A stretch of 64,000 nt of DNA from Primula veris (lineage: Eukaryota > Streptophyta > Magnoliopsida > Ericales > Primulaceae), in NCBI GenBank assembly GCA_963682055.1, contig OY821746.1, positions 28,152,481-28,216,480 on the forward strand. The letters run 5' to 3'. The notes under the pieces were generated by a model. It ran no database searches. It was not told where the DNA came from and was given only the letters and a program-made list of their open reading frames with translations. Positions 1-13,764 of the stretch are shown here, piece after piece. Numbering within the stretch: position 1 is the stretch's first letter; the number at the start of each line of letters is the position of its first letter. Both the position numbers and the translations under genes were made by a program.

Positions 1-442
1 GAGGCAAGGATTAGAAAATTTCCATTCTTGCTATACATTCAGGTATTTAAAAAGGAGTTACATAGGCTGTCTACAGAAACTACTTTAGTACAAATAAATT
101 TCCATAACCAAATAAACAAAATTGTCTGTTACAGAGAAAAATAACAGATTTATCTGGCTTAGCAACAGAAGTATGCTAAAGACCGCTAAAACCGAAAATT
201 TGAAACAGTGAACCAAATACAGTGCTTTAATAGTAAGGCTTGTTTGCTTGAAGAAGCTTTCAAGGTTCAGTTTTTTGCTTATAAGTCTCAGTACAGCATT
301 TCATAGGCCACCTTATAAGTCTCAGTAATACTTGAGTTCTAAAGCTAAACTAAATAATTATTTTCTTCAATCTAAAATAAGTCTGTCTATTTACTTGCAC
401 ACATACTTCAAAAAAATAAAATGATAGTAGTAATTATTTTAC

Positions 443-1606
443 CTGCTCAATGTAGTTGATGACGCTCTCATCAGTCAATTTATTCCCATTTAGATCAGTC
501 ACGTGAAATACTGCAAATCAAAATAAATCGACCGTTAAAGAAAGTCACGAGAAAATCCATTTAAACATATATGTACACACACATATATTATATGTGACAA
601 ATAAATACATGACTATATAAAGACATAGATAGAGAAATTAAGTACCATCCATGAACCACCGACCATCAGATGAAATATAGGCTTTTGTAATAGATAAGTT
701 CAGATCAGTTAACACTTGTACGGCCTCTAGGAGAATCCCGTGTTTTCTAGCACTGTCAATCTGTTATGTAACAATAGAAATTACAAGGTTAATTTAGAAT
801 TTTAATTTTTTTACTGTTAGTTAGTTGGAATAATAAATTTGGTTAAATTAAATTTACCATGACACGTGTTGTGTTGGTACAGCCGGCATTGTCGATCATT
901 ACTCTGTGAGGAAATTAGGAAGAAAGGTAGGTAATGAGAAAATTTTGAAATTACAAAAGAAAAAAATGGAAAATAAGTCCCAGAATACGTCAAACTTTGA
1001 AATTCTAGAAATATGTACACTGACACTGGTCAAAATTTCATACAACCAGATTTGAATTAAGAAAAACTTCAGAAATAACAACGAAAAAGTTGTTTATTTT
1101 TCTTCAGATTTAGGATCAAGTATTGTATTTGTACGCAGTGGTGATTTAAAATAAGGTAATCAAATAGACTTATTGATCGAAATATAGGAGTCATTTTAGG
1201 AGTTTGCCAGAAATAAATATTCATTCACAAATTGTGCAGGAAAAAAGGAAACAGAAAATTAGAGTACATGATCAATATACAGGGCAAATATCAAATGAAA
1301 ATCACAAGAGATCTTGCTAATTGACAGTTCTATTGCGAAATATATATATTTATGAAATTTAACGTGAAAGCTTCCGTTAATAAAGCTATGAAAAAAAAAT
1401 TCAGAAACCAAAATTAAATTTTCAAATAATTGATTACAAGAAGAAGCTTACAAAAAAAAAAAACATGATTTGTATGTTTCCAGGAAAACCCCAAATTTAA
1501 TGGAAAATATATAAATAAATAAAAAAGAGAAAACTGACCGTGGAGTACTCATTCTGATAATAAGCTTCTCGTATTCATCTAAATACGTTGGCCACTCCAT
1601 CTCCAT
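443..1606 (-). CDS. ACT-domain repeat (ACR-like) protein, 5' part only
   Basis: Four exons read on the minus strand: 1539-1606, 858-903, 646-760 and 443-510; each has a GT donor and AG acceptor and the phases join without a break (2/3, 0, 1, 0). They give about 99 residues beginning [20 protein letters not shown], then [29 protein letters not shown] and [18 protein letters not shown]. This is the N-terminus and first ACT domain typical of plant ACR (ACT domain repeat) proteins, which usually hold three or four ACT modules in about 450 residues and are thought to sense amino acids. The last visible exon ends in IEQ at a GTAAAA donor; no further exon is visible in bases 1-442, so the remainder lies beyond the window. 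A second in-frame ATG at 1600 is an alternative start. Family is confident; which ACR member is not. Confidence 0.88.
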
Positions 1607-1940
1607 TCAACTTTTATTAGAAAAGAAACAATGAAAGGAAAGTATTTAGAATTGATGTATAATTGTTTTTTTCTCTCACTTGAAACTTGTTTCTTGAATT
1701 TATTTCTCTTTCTATTCTATTTTTATAAACACAAAGCTTGAAGCACGCCTTGTTGTTTACTCCGGACTTTGGTCCTATTTATGTTTACTTTTCTAGTTGT
1801 CCTATGCTAAAGGGAATTACGAATAATGTTAATGACCGATATACTCTACTAGAATTTCAATATATTAGTATTTAATGTAATTTTATAATTTTATTTTTAT
1901 CTTGAAATTTAAGAGTCTGTTATTCGGTTATATATTTAAT

Positions 1941-2215
1941 ATTTTTAATTAATATTTAAGTTTAGGATAGTCTCAAATAGGGTTTTATAACATTATATTT
2001 TAGTTTTTATTTTGTTAAATCATCAAATAAAATATATTAAAATCATTAAAATTTTAAATATTTTTAATTAATATTTGAGTTTAGGGTAGTTTCAAATAGG
2101 GTTATATAATATTATATTTGAATTTTTATTTTGTTGAATCGTCAAATAAAATATATTAAAATCATTAAAATTTTAAATATTTTTAATTAATATTTAAGTT
2201 TAGAGTAGTGTCAAT
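1941..2215. repeat. Tandem repeat, 119-bp period, ~2.3 copies
   Basis: The block starting ATTTTTAATTAATATTTAAG recurs at 1941, 2060 and 2179, an exact 119-bp spacing, with scattered substitutions between copies. It is AT-rich with no coding potential, about 340-610 bp upstream of the ACR-like start codon. Confidence 0.85.
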
Positions 2216-3620
2216 AAATATTATATTTGTGGTTTTACTATTATTTTACTTGGATGTCAAAAGAATTTTAAAAATTACATAAAATACTGTCTCAGTCTGG
2301 TTGAATCAGTTATGTGTACGAGTGGTCTTGTGAATATTATTTAATGTACAATAATAATGTAGTAGTATTCTTTAAGTATATGTCTTAAACCACGCCTCAT
2401 TAAAAAGGTTGGATGTGTTGGCACATGGCGTGACTAGTGCTGCCCAGATTGACTGCCCAATCTTCCCCAAAATATGCAATATTTTCTATATCTATACTTT
2501 AATTTCCTTCTAAGTCAACTAATTAACCATTCGCACGTTTTTGAGACTCGGACGGAGCAACAAGAGCTGTGAATGACCTGGTCCTGGGACCGAAATTTCT
2601 ATTTCATGTCACTTGCGGTATAGCGTGACGGTGGCATATGGTGCTATTAGTGTGCGTTTGACGCTAATAACGGAAATGACACGATTATGGTCACTAATAC
2701 CAAACGGAAGTTCTTTTTTAAGGCTAAATGAAAAAAAAATGTGTTTTGGGATGATGTTAATTTTCTTTTTGAAGGTTTAATTTATAACAGTGTTGTTTAT
2801 GTCATAAATTAGAAAAAGACTCGAACAAGGTGATTGATTGAATCTCAACTATTAGAATACAGCCTCGATAGATTCAATCCATTTTACTAATTCATATTTC
2901 TAGTTAATTTACGGTGATCACAACGATGGTCATAATAATGATATTAACAAAGAACAATATGTTTCCTCTGACGAGTGATGATAATTTTGGTAATTGAAGT
3001 GTTGCTTAACATGTGATAAAATGGTTTATGAAGTGGATGAATCCGGCGACATTATTCTACTAATTTCGTTCTGATTTATGTCTGTTATAGGAATTTTGTA
3101 GTTAACTATTTTTCCACTTTTACACCTACTAAACAATATAAAAATGAGTTAATTACCTCTTTGTATTCTTGGTTCATCGAATTTTAAATTTTAATTATCT
3201 TTTCTTAATCCATCGAATTTCATAAAATTTGCAGTAATCTCTTGATTAAGCTTATCCACTTTGTGTATAGGTTAATGATTTTATCCCCCTTTCAGATTCG
3301 TGTTTCCTTGGATTAAAACTTTATTAATTTCTCTAAGTAAATGGAATTTCAAAAATTATGCATAATTTTCTTGATAACTTTAACTTTTCGAGTATCCAGT
3401 GGCCTGTTCAATAGCTCTAATTTGAACCGCGAGTCATTAATGTTATTTGAACTTGGCGGGTTTCCGAACTATTTTAGGATTAATATTGTTATAATATGTC
3501 CAAATCTCTCGCTTTAGTCTATTGGTGTCTTCCTTGCACCATTTATACTTTCGTCTTCATAATAATGAGCCTGTCATTAATCATTTGATGGCGCAACCAC
3601 AGTTATGTTATACCCCCTCT

Positions 3621-3765
3621 CTTAAAATGATTTTTTCTCAAATCATTATATGTATTAAAAGGGAAAGTATGTTTAGTGTATTATACTGCTTCTTAAAATG
3701 AAATTTTCTCAAATCATTATATACATTAAAAGGGGAAATATGTTTAGTGTGTATCATACTACTTA
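3621..3765. repeat. Tandem duplication, ~71-bp period, two copies
   Basis: The unit beginning CTTAAAATGA and containing TCTCAAATCATTATAT and TATGTTTAGTGT occurs at 3621 and 3692 with a few substitutions and small indels. Confidence 0.8.
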
Positions 3766-4985
3766 TTAGTCCCGTTTTAGGTATCAACTAACCGTGTTAA
3801 TAATTTAGGTATTAATCTATTCAAAAACTTACCATTAATAAAATTTTATCAATTTAATTTGATGGAAGTTAATTTAAACAACGAGTTTGGTCATATACTT
3901 TGTAGACAGAGATATTTAACAACAATTCTACTGCAACGTACATTTTAGATTGAGCTCAAGCGAATAAAATATTATGATCGTCCTTGCTTTGTTTTTTAAA
4001 TAATGTGTTCACTTTTGATGTTTCTTGTTCTTTTATTTGATATTATTTTAATTTTCATATGTATAGTTTTTATCTTATTTTTGAAACCTTAAATTAATAT
4101 GAAATGAAATAGTATTAGTCAAGAATTTTCCAGGAAAAACTAGGTATCATCATTACCTAGAAAAAAAAAACACAAGACAAACAAACAAAAAATTTGAGAA
4201 AATATTTTCCGTCTCCATCCGAATAAAGTCTAAAAAGATAGAATATTCCATACACAGTGTTTCTTCCTAACATAAATTTTACATCTCTTTTTCTATTTAT
4301 CCTTTCCTCATCTTACCTTCTTCTTTGTTAGGCCTCTAACCCGTATTCATTATTTTCAGCTCCTTTATTTTTAGGCAAGAATTTTTATCTTTGAATTCAT
4401 TTTCATTTACATTTACATTATTTTTTTCTTCTCTTTCCTTTTGAATAAGTACAATTAATTTTCAATCACATCACCCTTGTCTTATTTGAAGTCCCACTAT
4501 CCTTTATATTTTTTTCTCACTAATTTTCATCTTCTTACCTTTTAGCCCTTAACCTATTTTTCTGATTCGATTTATTAATTCATGTTCCTCGATCTTGTTT
4601 TTGCTTTCACGGACTATTATTTTTTATGATCCACATACACATATATATGATGGCTAATATAATAGTGTAATCACCATGTTTCACACGCTATCAAGCTGTT
4701 CATTTTTAACTCTCTCGTTTAAGGGTTAAATTATTTACTTCTAATGGATGCTACGGAGAGTTTGGGGTTGTCACACATGGTCATTTTTTGTTCGGTTAAG
4801 TCATTCGTGAGCACGCCCTATCTCATTGATCATTCTCATCATTTCACTAACTAATACATCCGCGAGTTAATTGTATACAATCACTTTCAGTTATGTTTTT
4901 TTTTTAAAACTGTTTATTTGGCAACTTTTCTTCTTTTATTTCATTTGTTTTTTTTTCAATATATATTAAAATACATATATATGAT

Positions 4986-5160
4986 CAGTGGCAGAGCCAA
5001 AATCAGTATATAGAGGGATGTATTTTAAAATTTCATTATGAGGAGGCTAAACAATAATTTTTTGTTTAAAAAAAAAATACATTATAAAAAATTGTTTTTC
5101 GAAAATTAATAGGAGGATGTAACCACCGCCAACTCATAGCTCGGACCTAGCTCGGCCCAT
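4986..5160. repeat. Decayed MITE-like element
   Basis: It begins CAGTGGCAGAGCCAAAATCA and ends near GCTCGGACCTAGCTCGGCCC, around an AT-rich core with GGAGGCTAAACA. The start resembles the CAGTGGCGGAGCC end common on plant hAT-type MITEs; the right end is degenerate, and no clean target duplication is visible, so the call is tentative. Confidence 0.4.
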
Positions 5161-8100
5161 GTATATGATGGATAATCAAAATCATTGAAGTGCAGCTACT
5201 ATCACTTTAGACCCTATAAAATACTGTAACAATAGTAGTATCTTTTTTATATATATATTTATACCAACACAAATGCGCCAAACAACATTGCTATTTTAAT
5301 TATGTCATTACTTCAATTCAAATTTTAAATTTAACACTTGTGTAACCTTATATTCATTTTTATGAATATTATGAATAAAAGGTGAATTTTAATCGGTGTA
5401 ACTTTATAAAGTAAGTTTTATGTCAATCGATACACTCTCTTTTTTATGTGTCAGTCCAATAAACCCATAATGCTTAAATTGAGAGTCATTATAATACTCA
5501 TCTTAAAGTTAAATATGAATAAAACACAAAAATGTTATTAGGTTGTGCATAATCAGTGTCGGGCGGTTGTCCAAGGCTAAGAAAAAATCGGTTGCCCTCT
5601 TATTATAATGTTGCATAGTAAAAATACATTTTTTTTTTCATATAGTCATGATTCAAACCATAGTCCAAGGTAAATGTATCTGAATTAAGCTATCACCAAC
5701 CATTAAACTATTATCAACTACTTGTGATTAGTTAATAAATAGATGATACTAATATTAATGACGGTATAATTAGATTGGAGATGTGCTAAAAATGATTTTT
5801 GAATTTGTTTTACCCTTTATGCATAGTACATGTTTCAAATCGATAAAAAGAAAGAGGATGATTATGGTAATTAATCGCTTGCTAAATTGGCATCATCACT
5901 TGAAGCCTTCCACGTGTCATGTGTTAAGGCGTGCTACTTGACCGCCCATATCTCTGTCTTTACTTTTCTCATTGTTGTGTTCGCCGGCTTAACTTTATTT
6001 TAATCAATGGTTTAATAACTAATTAAGGTACTTTCAAAAATAAAAATCAAAAAGATTATTCAATCTATATTTATAATATATTAATATATCTTCCCACAAG
6101 TAGTCCCTAAGCTTATCTGCATCCACAAAATACTAAAATTATACAACTTTCATAATAAAATAGTTTAGTTATCACACAATCTACTGGCTATGTTAAATAC
6201 ATTATGTCATACTAAAAAATAAAAAGTATATTCTTTAAAATAAGCTCTTTCTATGTTTAAGAAAATAATATTAATCCATTCCTATCGGTCTAACAACAAC
6301 AATAATATTTTTTATAAGTAATTGTGAATAAATAATATGTTTTTTAAAATAAGATAATTTTTTCAAAAAAAGATATTGTAGCACGAGAATTTCAAAGCAA
6401 TAAGTTCAAGTCTTCTGATATGGAGGTTTTCAAAGAGTAGAATGATGACAACAAAACCTTTGTTTATAGTCCCTCATAAAATGTTTTTTTTAAATTAGAT
6501 TACATTTAGCGGTTCGCATAAAAACATTAGTTGTTTCAGGCGTTGTGTATAATTTAGCTCTTATTGTTTTAGCTAATGAGATGACTTTTACCATAGCACT
6601 ATTCAAAACTTCAACATTAAATTAAGCAACAATAACTGTGAGTTTAAAATAACACTTTATGTAAAATATGAACAATTTTGCCTAAAATATCAATAAAGCC
6701 TCGGTTCCTTAAAAAATAAAGAACCCACGCAAGACCTATAAGGAACACATCTAAACTCAAATTGAATTAAATAAATGTTATTTTATACTATATCTATATT
6801 TACTTTCTCTTGGTACTTTCACATTTTCCTCCTATATATTGCTCTGTGCTGTAACAAAAAAACACCCATATTTTATTTCACCAACCTAATTTTATCTTAT
6901 ATCTATATTTTTGTTTTTGTAAATTGGATTTCATGCACTAACTTAGTTTCTTTATAATCGAACATTATCAACTACTTGATTTTATAACTTGCCACACTTC
7001 AACTTCCTGTCTCTTAATCTTCTTGTATACATAGATACAGTGAAATATATATTTTAGAAATCTTATCATGAACTAATATAAATTGAGATTTTGGTAAATT
7101 TATGAGCGATTTGTTCTGATCATTTCTACGAACTTATCTTGTTATAAAGGTATCAGGTCGGACATTTTAATATCGAATTAAAATATTTTTGTACCAATTA
7201 ATATAAGTTTAGGGATAGTTATTTTGCTCTTTTGTCTTTAAATTTGGCCAATGGTCAATTGACCTTATCACTCCTAAACAAAAATTAAGTCTGTTATTTA
7301 TCACGTCCAAATTCATGTTCATTTTGAAATGAGCTACATGTATTTTGCAACCTTTCTATAAAAATCGCACGACAAAAGGCTTACCTATTTTAATTAATAA
7401 TTTGAAAGTTCATCCACAAAGCAAAACTAGGGTGAGTTGTGATTTGTGAACATATGTTAATTATAGTCCAATTAAACAATATTAATACTAATAATTAAGG
7501 ACAAGCAAACTAAAAAAAGGGGTGCATGTTATGCATACGACATGGAAAATTGTTTTCTTGCTCATGGCACTTAAGTCTTAACTACATCACCAACAACACC
7601 GCCATTTTACCTGTATTTTTGATAAATAGGTAAAGAAAATTGTTTATTTTAGATTATAAATATTGAGTCGTTAAATTTAAAAACGAGTGTTCTTAATTTG
7701 CTTTTGGGCATACACGTTTCAATCTATTACCTGCATAGGAGGTGTTTTTAATAAAGTATAATTTCATAAATATCTACATGAACAGTATTTGATTGAAAAT
7801 AAAAACCATATACTTTCACTAAAATACAGAGACCCATAGTAAACTTATTGTCAAGACTTACTAGTGCAATGCTTTAAGGGGGGAAACATTACTACTTTGG
7901 TTTGGATGATTGTTCCATCACTAATTCATGAAAATGGTATGTGTCTGGGAAATGTTTTTAAGTTGATAGTTTTTTACGTTATTAATTCAATTAATAAATT
8001 TAAGAAATTTTCTAATTCTCGTAGTGATAAGGTTTTTTATTAGTATACGACGATTAAGCCTCAAAACTTGTTATATATCCGCAGTATATTATAGATTTTA

Positions 8101-8370
8101 TGATTGGGTAACGGCATCTCATTTTATTAATATATTGGTCGGTTTGTTCTATAAAAAAAACACTAATTCATGAACACCATTTTTGCTAAAATTTGCATTA
8201 TTATAAACGAGAGTAGAAGTACTAAATAGAACTATTAGTGTAATTATGAAAAATCATAGACTTAATCAAGAGTACGTAGGAAAAATATCATCACAAGTCA
8301 CAACTTAAGTATATTAAAAAATAAATTAAAAAAAAACACAACTAAGTAGCAGTGTTTGAAAAGAATCTAG

Positions 8371-8486
8371 CACGTGGGGCCAAGGTCACGTGACTTTGTC
8401 GGGAGAATCACGTGCAGATATGTCAGAAGACACGTTCACTGGTTTGCCGGTTGATTTGCAGTGTGCTCAATGAACTCTTACGTGGC
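8371..8486. promoter_or_regulatory. Cluster of ACGT-core (G-box/ABRE-like) motifs
   Basis: Three CACGTG palindromes at 8371-8376, 8387-8392 and 8409-8414, a CACGTT at 8431 and an ACGTGGC at 8480-8486 lie within 116 bp, in a locally GC-richer patch. CACGTG is the binding core of plant bZIP and bHLH factors. No gene is visible within several kilobases on either side, so what it would regulate is unknown. Confidence 0.55.
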
Positions 8487-10074
8487 ACACCCCACCTCTT
8501 GCGGCGCCTCTCAATTTCAAAAAAAAAATGAAATAAAAAGCCAATTACACCAAATTGTCCCATAGTTTACACTAATACTCAAATTTATCTTGTAGTTTTA
8601 AATTAGTCCCTCGTTTCATAATAAATTATTCTATCTGAAATTACGTTTAAATTTGGCTCGTTATAATCTTGTATTACAATAATTAAGGAATTTATTAATT
8701 ACCCACTTCCTTTCCTTTTGAATGTCTTTTACGAAAATATTTTTCGAAATAATGAACTTTTCAAATATTTTCTTTTCGGCAATTTAGATAAGCTATTACA
8801 ATACAAACTATTAAAAAGAATGGATCAGGTATAAAAAAATGTTCATTTGAATCCTTCATTGATTAGCTTCGTACTTTTGCATGAGTGTAAAATGCATGTT
8901 TAAATTTTAGTTTGTTACAAACAACTAATGCATTATCATCTACGAGCAAGCCAAATAACTCTTACATCTTGGACACCCCGTGTATAATTTTATACTTAAT
9001 TTAAGGATCAATTTTCATATCATCGTTCTATACATTGATAAGAACTAATTTGATATTAAAACCAACTAGAGGAAAACCAAAATCTTTTAGCTCGTTCTTC
9101 ACCTATGAACGATAGTCTCATCTTATATTGGGATTCGAACACACAATAAAATGATTAGTTAAGCCGAATCGAATAAATGGGGAGTGCACAATATCTATCT
9201 CTATGTAAAACTTTCAAGCTAATTACAATGCAATTGAAAGTACAAGGTATTAAATGAATTTTGTTTTTAAACTATAGGACTGTGGTATTAGTTTCCTGTG
9301 AATGGTGTGACGGTTTGACTATGCCATTCCAATCATGTGTTTTGAACGGTTGGCGGGAAATTTTGGGTAGTTTTCCCGCTATATCTGACGGTTGAGGGAC
9401 CAAGCTCATTGCCATTGATTATGGTAATTAAATAAATAAAGCAACCATCTATTGGCCTACATTCCAACTGACGTAGGCATAACGATGTTAACTTAGCAAA
9501 AGTTTTAGGAATATGTTGGAATGATGTCACTCTCTTATATTTGGGCACACTTGTTGACATAGATTATTACCAGCGGACCTGCATCCAAAAAAAAAAAAAA
9601 AATATATGTATGGATTAACAAAATACGTTGATTCTATATTTTAATTTGAATAATAAATGAGATAAAAATGTGAAGTAAAAAGTAGAATAAATGAGGATAA
9701 ATGGTATTTACCTGTATTTTTCAATGTTTTTTTGGTTTTGTAGAAAGAGTGAGAGAGAGGGGGAAGGAACCAACATATATAATGATAAAATAGAAAATAA
9801 ATAAAGAGACAGTTATAAAATGGAACGGCAGTTTTAAATTTTGAAATTGAACATGACAATTTTTTTTTTACTTTGCTGCTGTAACTTCTTTTTTCTTGTT
9901 TTGTAATTTTTCTATTTATTGGGTTTTTTTGAAAGAAAAGTATTTTAAGGCTTTATAAGGCGTCTACACATATATTAATAGTATAGATTAGCTTTGAATG
10001 CCGTAATTTTGCAAATTTAACTTGTTAACTTAGCTCTCCTTGGTCTTCAACTACCATGAATATATAAATAGTAT

Positions 10075-10313
10075 TACTTACTTGTTCCTATTTAATTGTT
10101 TATTAAAAAAAATACGTGTAATTTTGACCGGCTAAGAACTTGTATCAAAATTGTCGAAATGAAATTTTTTAAAAGTTGGTCATATAGTTCAAATGTTAAA
10201 TTTTATAATTATATTTTAAAAAAATTCATTTAGACAATTTTGATATAAGTTACAAACCGATCAAAATTGCATGTAGTTTCGTAGTGGACTATTAAATGGG
10301 AACGAAGGGAGTA
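10075..10313. mobile_element. Stowaway-like MITE, copy 1
   Basis: Terminal inverted repeats: left TACTTACTTGTTCCTATTTA pairs with the reverse complement of the right end (TACTCCCTTCGTTCCCATTT). Length is about 239 bp, AT-rich, non-coding. The interior (TTTTGACCGGCTAA, AGTTCAAATGTTAAAT, CCGATCAAAATTGCATGTAG) resembles the copy at 12156-12400, so both belong to one family. Confidence 0.7.
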
Positions 10314-12155
10314 AAATTTTGCCACATGTTGTATTTAAAACGTGTAATGCTATAAATCTCGTAATATATTTTATTTTGAACATAATATTCAGATTTGTTA
10401 TCATTTATTGTAGTTATGCAGGTTAAAACGAATTGTTAATTAATTTTGACTACACCCGTAATTAGTAAAATATAGTGAGGACAAATTGTTAATTAATTAT
10501 ATTAGGTATATTGGTAATTATTAAAATAAAATGAAAGTATTTTTGAAAAAATTGAACAAAATTTGACTGACTCAACTTTTATTTAGTTTTATTATATTAA
10601 CAGTACGACGATGGTTTTAATTGTAATTTAAAGTATATTTTATGAACATAGGTGATGATTTGCTGATAGTAACTTACAAGCTACGACACTATCAAGCACT
10701 GCAAATTCATTACTAATTTGTAAGTACTAGTGTATATTGATAAGTAAAAAATAATGGTTGTTCCCTTAACTGAGTAACAATTAAAGTTTCTTAAAACTTC
10801 ATAACCCGTGATTATAGTTCTTAGAATAATCAGTCTCTTGTTGTTAAAACTTAAAATTTTACCAGAAGGTTTTTTTTTTTGAATAAATGTTACTTGTAAT
10901 TGTTGCAGTGCAAATTTTAAACTCTATAACGAATACTGTATTTCTTATTAAGAACGCTACATTGGCTCTTACCAACTGCGAAAGGCAATGTGCGGTTGTA
11001 TTGGTAACACGTGGTTGACAGCTCATTTATACTTATAAAATAATAAAAGTGATGAGATAGAAAAAGAGCTTTCTTTTAATATAAATATACATTTAAGTGT
11101 TACTTTTGAAATCTTCAACACCAAGTGAAGTAAGGAAAAATTAATACCATTTAAGTGTCGCTTTAGTTTTTTTTTTAATTTTTGTTTACTTTTTTTTTTA
11201 AGGTCTATCTCTATTTCCTCAACAGTACACGTTGTCTGCACGACTGCACATATATATGGGTTTTTTTTAATTAGCTGTAGTTTCATTATTTGGTGGCGTG
11301 CCACCGGACATACTATTCATCTCTTTCTTCTTCTCTTAACAATGATTACTATTCGGCGACAATTGGATTATGATTTCGACTCTTGCAATGATGAGGCAAA
11401 TACGATCCGACAAATAAGTTGGTGATGGTTAGCACATTCGATTAAATCAAACCGGTCATTGACACGATCTCCTATTTTCTTATTCTTTCAACGTCACTTA
11501 CTTGTTTTATTCAAGCGATAAGTCGTTGTGTTTATCTCTTGTAATTTTGACTGTGTGCGTTGTTTCTCTACTACTAAATTTAAGATCACTTGACTTGAAA
11601 CTTACGAAAAATTTGCAAACGGGAACTATAGTTTGAATATCAACGATTTTGACATTTTTTTAATAAAAAAGTACACTTGACCATAGAGTTTTGTGGGTTT
11701 TAAACATTTTTATACCCTGAATTGTTTGACGTTTTCTTATTTAGCATCATGAATTATCAGCTTTCTTAATTAGTAACCTGAATTCAATCATTTTTTTTTC
11801 TAAATTTGAACTTTTCGGGTCAGTTGGTAGACTGAAATCTCAATTATTACCCTGAATTCACATTTATTAACCATTAATTCAGTTTTGCTTGCCTCATGTG
11901 TCACATGATTGGACTCAATAGTTTAAAATAAAATAAAAATTGAATACAATGTACTAATTAAGAAAAATAAGAATTTAGACTAGTAATGGAGAAAATAGCA
12001 ACAATTTAGGGTATAAAAACTATAAAATCTGAGTTTTATGATTTTAATTTGTATTTTTGTGGTTTTATGATTTTTTTCAGTGTTGAAGTTTGTCTTTCTT
12101 TCTTTTGATTCCTTGCCATTTTTCTATTTTTATCAAATTTAGTTTTATGATTAAA

Positions 12156-12400
12156 ACTACTTTCCCGTCCCAAATCGTTGGGGCTATATGAAACAACATT
12201 CAATTTTGACCGATAAATAACTCATATTTAAGTTGTCAAAATCGAATTTTTCAAAAATTAATTAAATAGTTTAAATGTTGAACTATACGAATAAATTTTA
12301 AAATTTTATATTTAAACAATTTAAAGACGAGATATTAGCCGATCAAAGTTGCACGTACGTACATACATAGAGTCCTAATATTTTAGACGGAGAGAGTAGT
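12156..12400. mobile_element. Stowaway-like MITE, copy 2
   Basis: The left end ACTACTTTCCCGTCCCAAA is inverted against the right end TTTTAGACGGAGAGAGTAGT; CTCCCTCCGTCC-type termini characterise plant Tc1/mariner-derived Stowaway MITEs. About 245 bp long, non-coding, with internal sequence shared with the element at 10075-10313. Confidence 0.75.
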
Positions 12401-13764
12401 ATTTAAGTAACTATTCATTTCAATGAACCGAATGATATCACCGACTCAACTCAATGACATAGCTTATACGAGTGTCATTCAGTTCAATTTGTTCTGAATC
12501 ACTTTGATAGAAAATCAGTTTGCACAGCAGAGAAAACGTGTTCAGGTTTTTAGGTTTAGTATGTACGTATATTATCCAAATTAATCATAGTTTACTGTAT
12601 ATGTTTAGATCATACCGAATAATAGAAGATAACATATGACGGTTGTGAGATGAAATGGATCGCCTCAACTCTTCTAACTTATTCCTGATCTATCACATTT
12701 CTCCTTGAAAAATTATGGGCTCTCTCTCTAGGCAATCTCGAAAACATAGTTATAAAAACTTATCTTTGTCAAGAAAATTGGCGTGCTATATGTATGCTAA
12801 GGGAGTGACTTTTAAGCTGATTAGGATAGAGCTCCTTAAAAAGATTTCGTGATATCATATCTTCTTAAAACCCGATATATACACAATTAATTTAAATCAT
12901 GATTTATTACACTAAAAATCACGACCGATCTTTCTACCATAATCCGAATATTTAATTTGTTTCAATTGTCAAACATGTTTATTATCTCCTCACGTAAACA
13001 TTAATCAGATACTTATTTATTAAATTAAATTAATGAATGATTTCTTATTTAATAAACATATTATCACTAAGCATGTCCGCTTAATTTATTTGTCGTGTTG
13101 GATTATAAATCCTTCTGCATGGTTTACACGCACAAAACTTATAAGTTTTTTCAAGTGAGTATCATCAATCACTTACGGAACGTAAATTTCTTTTATTACT
13201 AATAAATACTGCTACGAATAATGCTGTCATCCAACTCTTTAAGTTTATTGACTCGTGACGAATCTCACCATGTATGAATCAAACTGACAAACACGGATAT
13301 ACATGTATACATAGCAATATAAGAAGTAAGAGCATAAACAATAACCATGATCACGAGTTATAAATTATTTTCTCTAGTCAGTCACCAAATGATTATTTCG
13401 TAACAGTGATGTTTAATACATACAAAGTGCACTAGTAAATGGAGTTGAAATTTATCTGTTCCATGTAGTCAAAATAGACATACTAAAACCACGTACTAGA
13501 ACTCTACTGATGATGTGTCCATTTCCATCAAAAGTTGTAAATATATAACTTATATTCCATTAGAAGCGACAGTATAATCTTCTGTGTGTAACTTATACTC
13601 TACACACTAGAACATCTACTAAATAGAATAATAGATACTTATTTAGTCATTCAAACAATAATGATAAATAACAATTGGTTATATTATTCTCATTAAATAA
13701 ATCAATTCAAAACATTGTCAAATATAAATTAAAAAACAAGCTTATATTTAATTATATTTCTAAC

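Larger units (their letters stand above)
1607..8370. other. AT-rich intergenic region without a gene
   Basis: About 6.7 kb upstream of the ACR-like gene. All frames are short and closed by frequent stops; the longest, 6775-6957, is a hydrophobic low-complexity 60 aa frame with no recognisable domain. The part next to 1606 should hold the ACR promoter, but I see no unambiguous TATA box at a suitable distance. The separately listed tandem repeats and a MITE-like piece lie here. Confidence 0.6.
8487..13764. other. Intergenic DNA with MITEs
   Basis: Apart from the two Stowaway-like elements listed separately, I see only AT-rich sequence and poly-A/T runs. Open frames at 9333-9560, 9641-9859 and 11023-11304 (all minus) are 72-93 aa, compositionally biased, and match no family I recognise. 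Confidence 0.5.

Noticed and set aside
8371..8486. Promoter of a nearby protein gene
   Set aside because: No credible coding frame lies within several kilobases, so only the motif cluster is reported.
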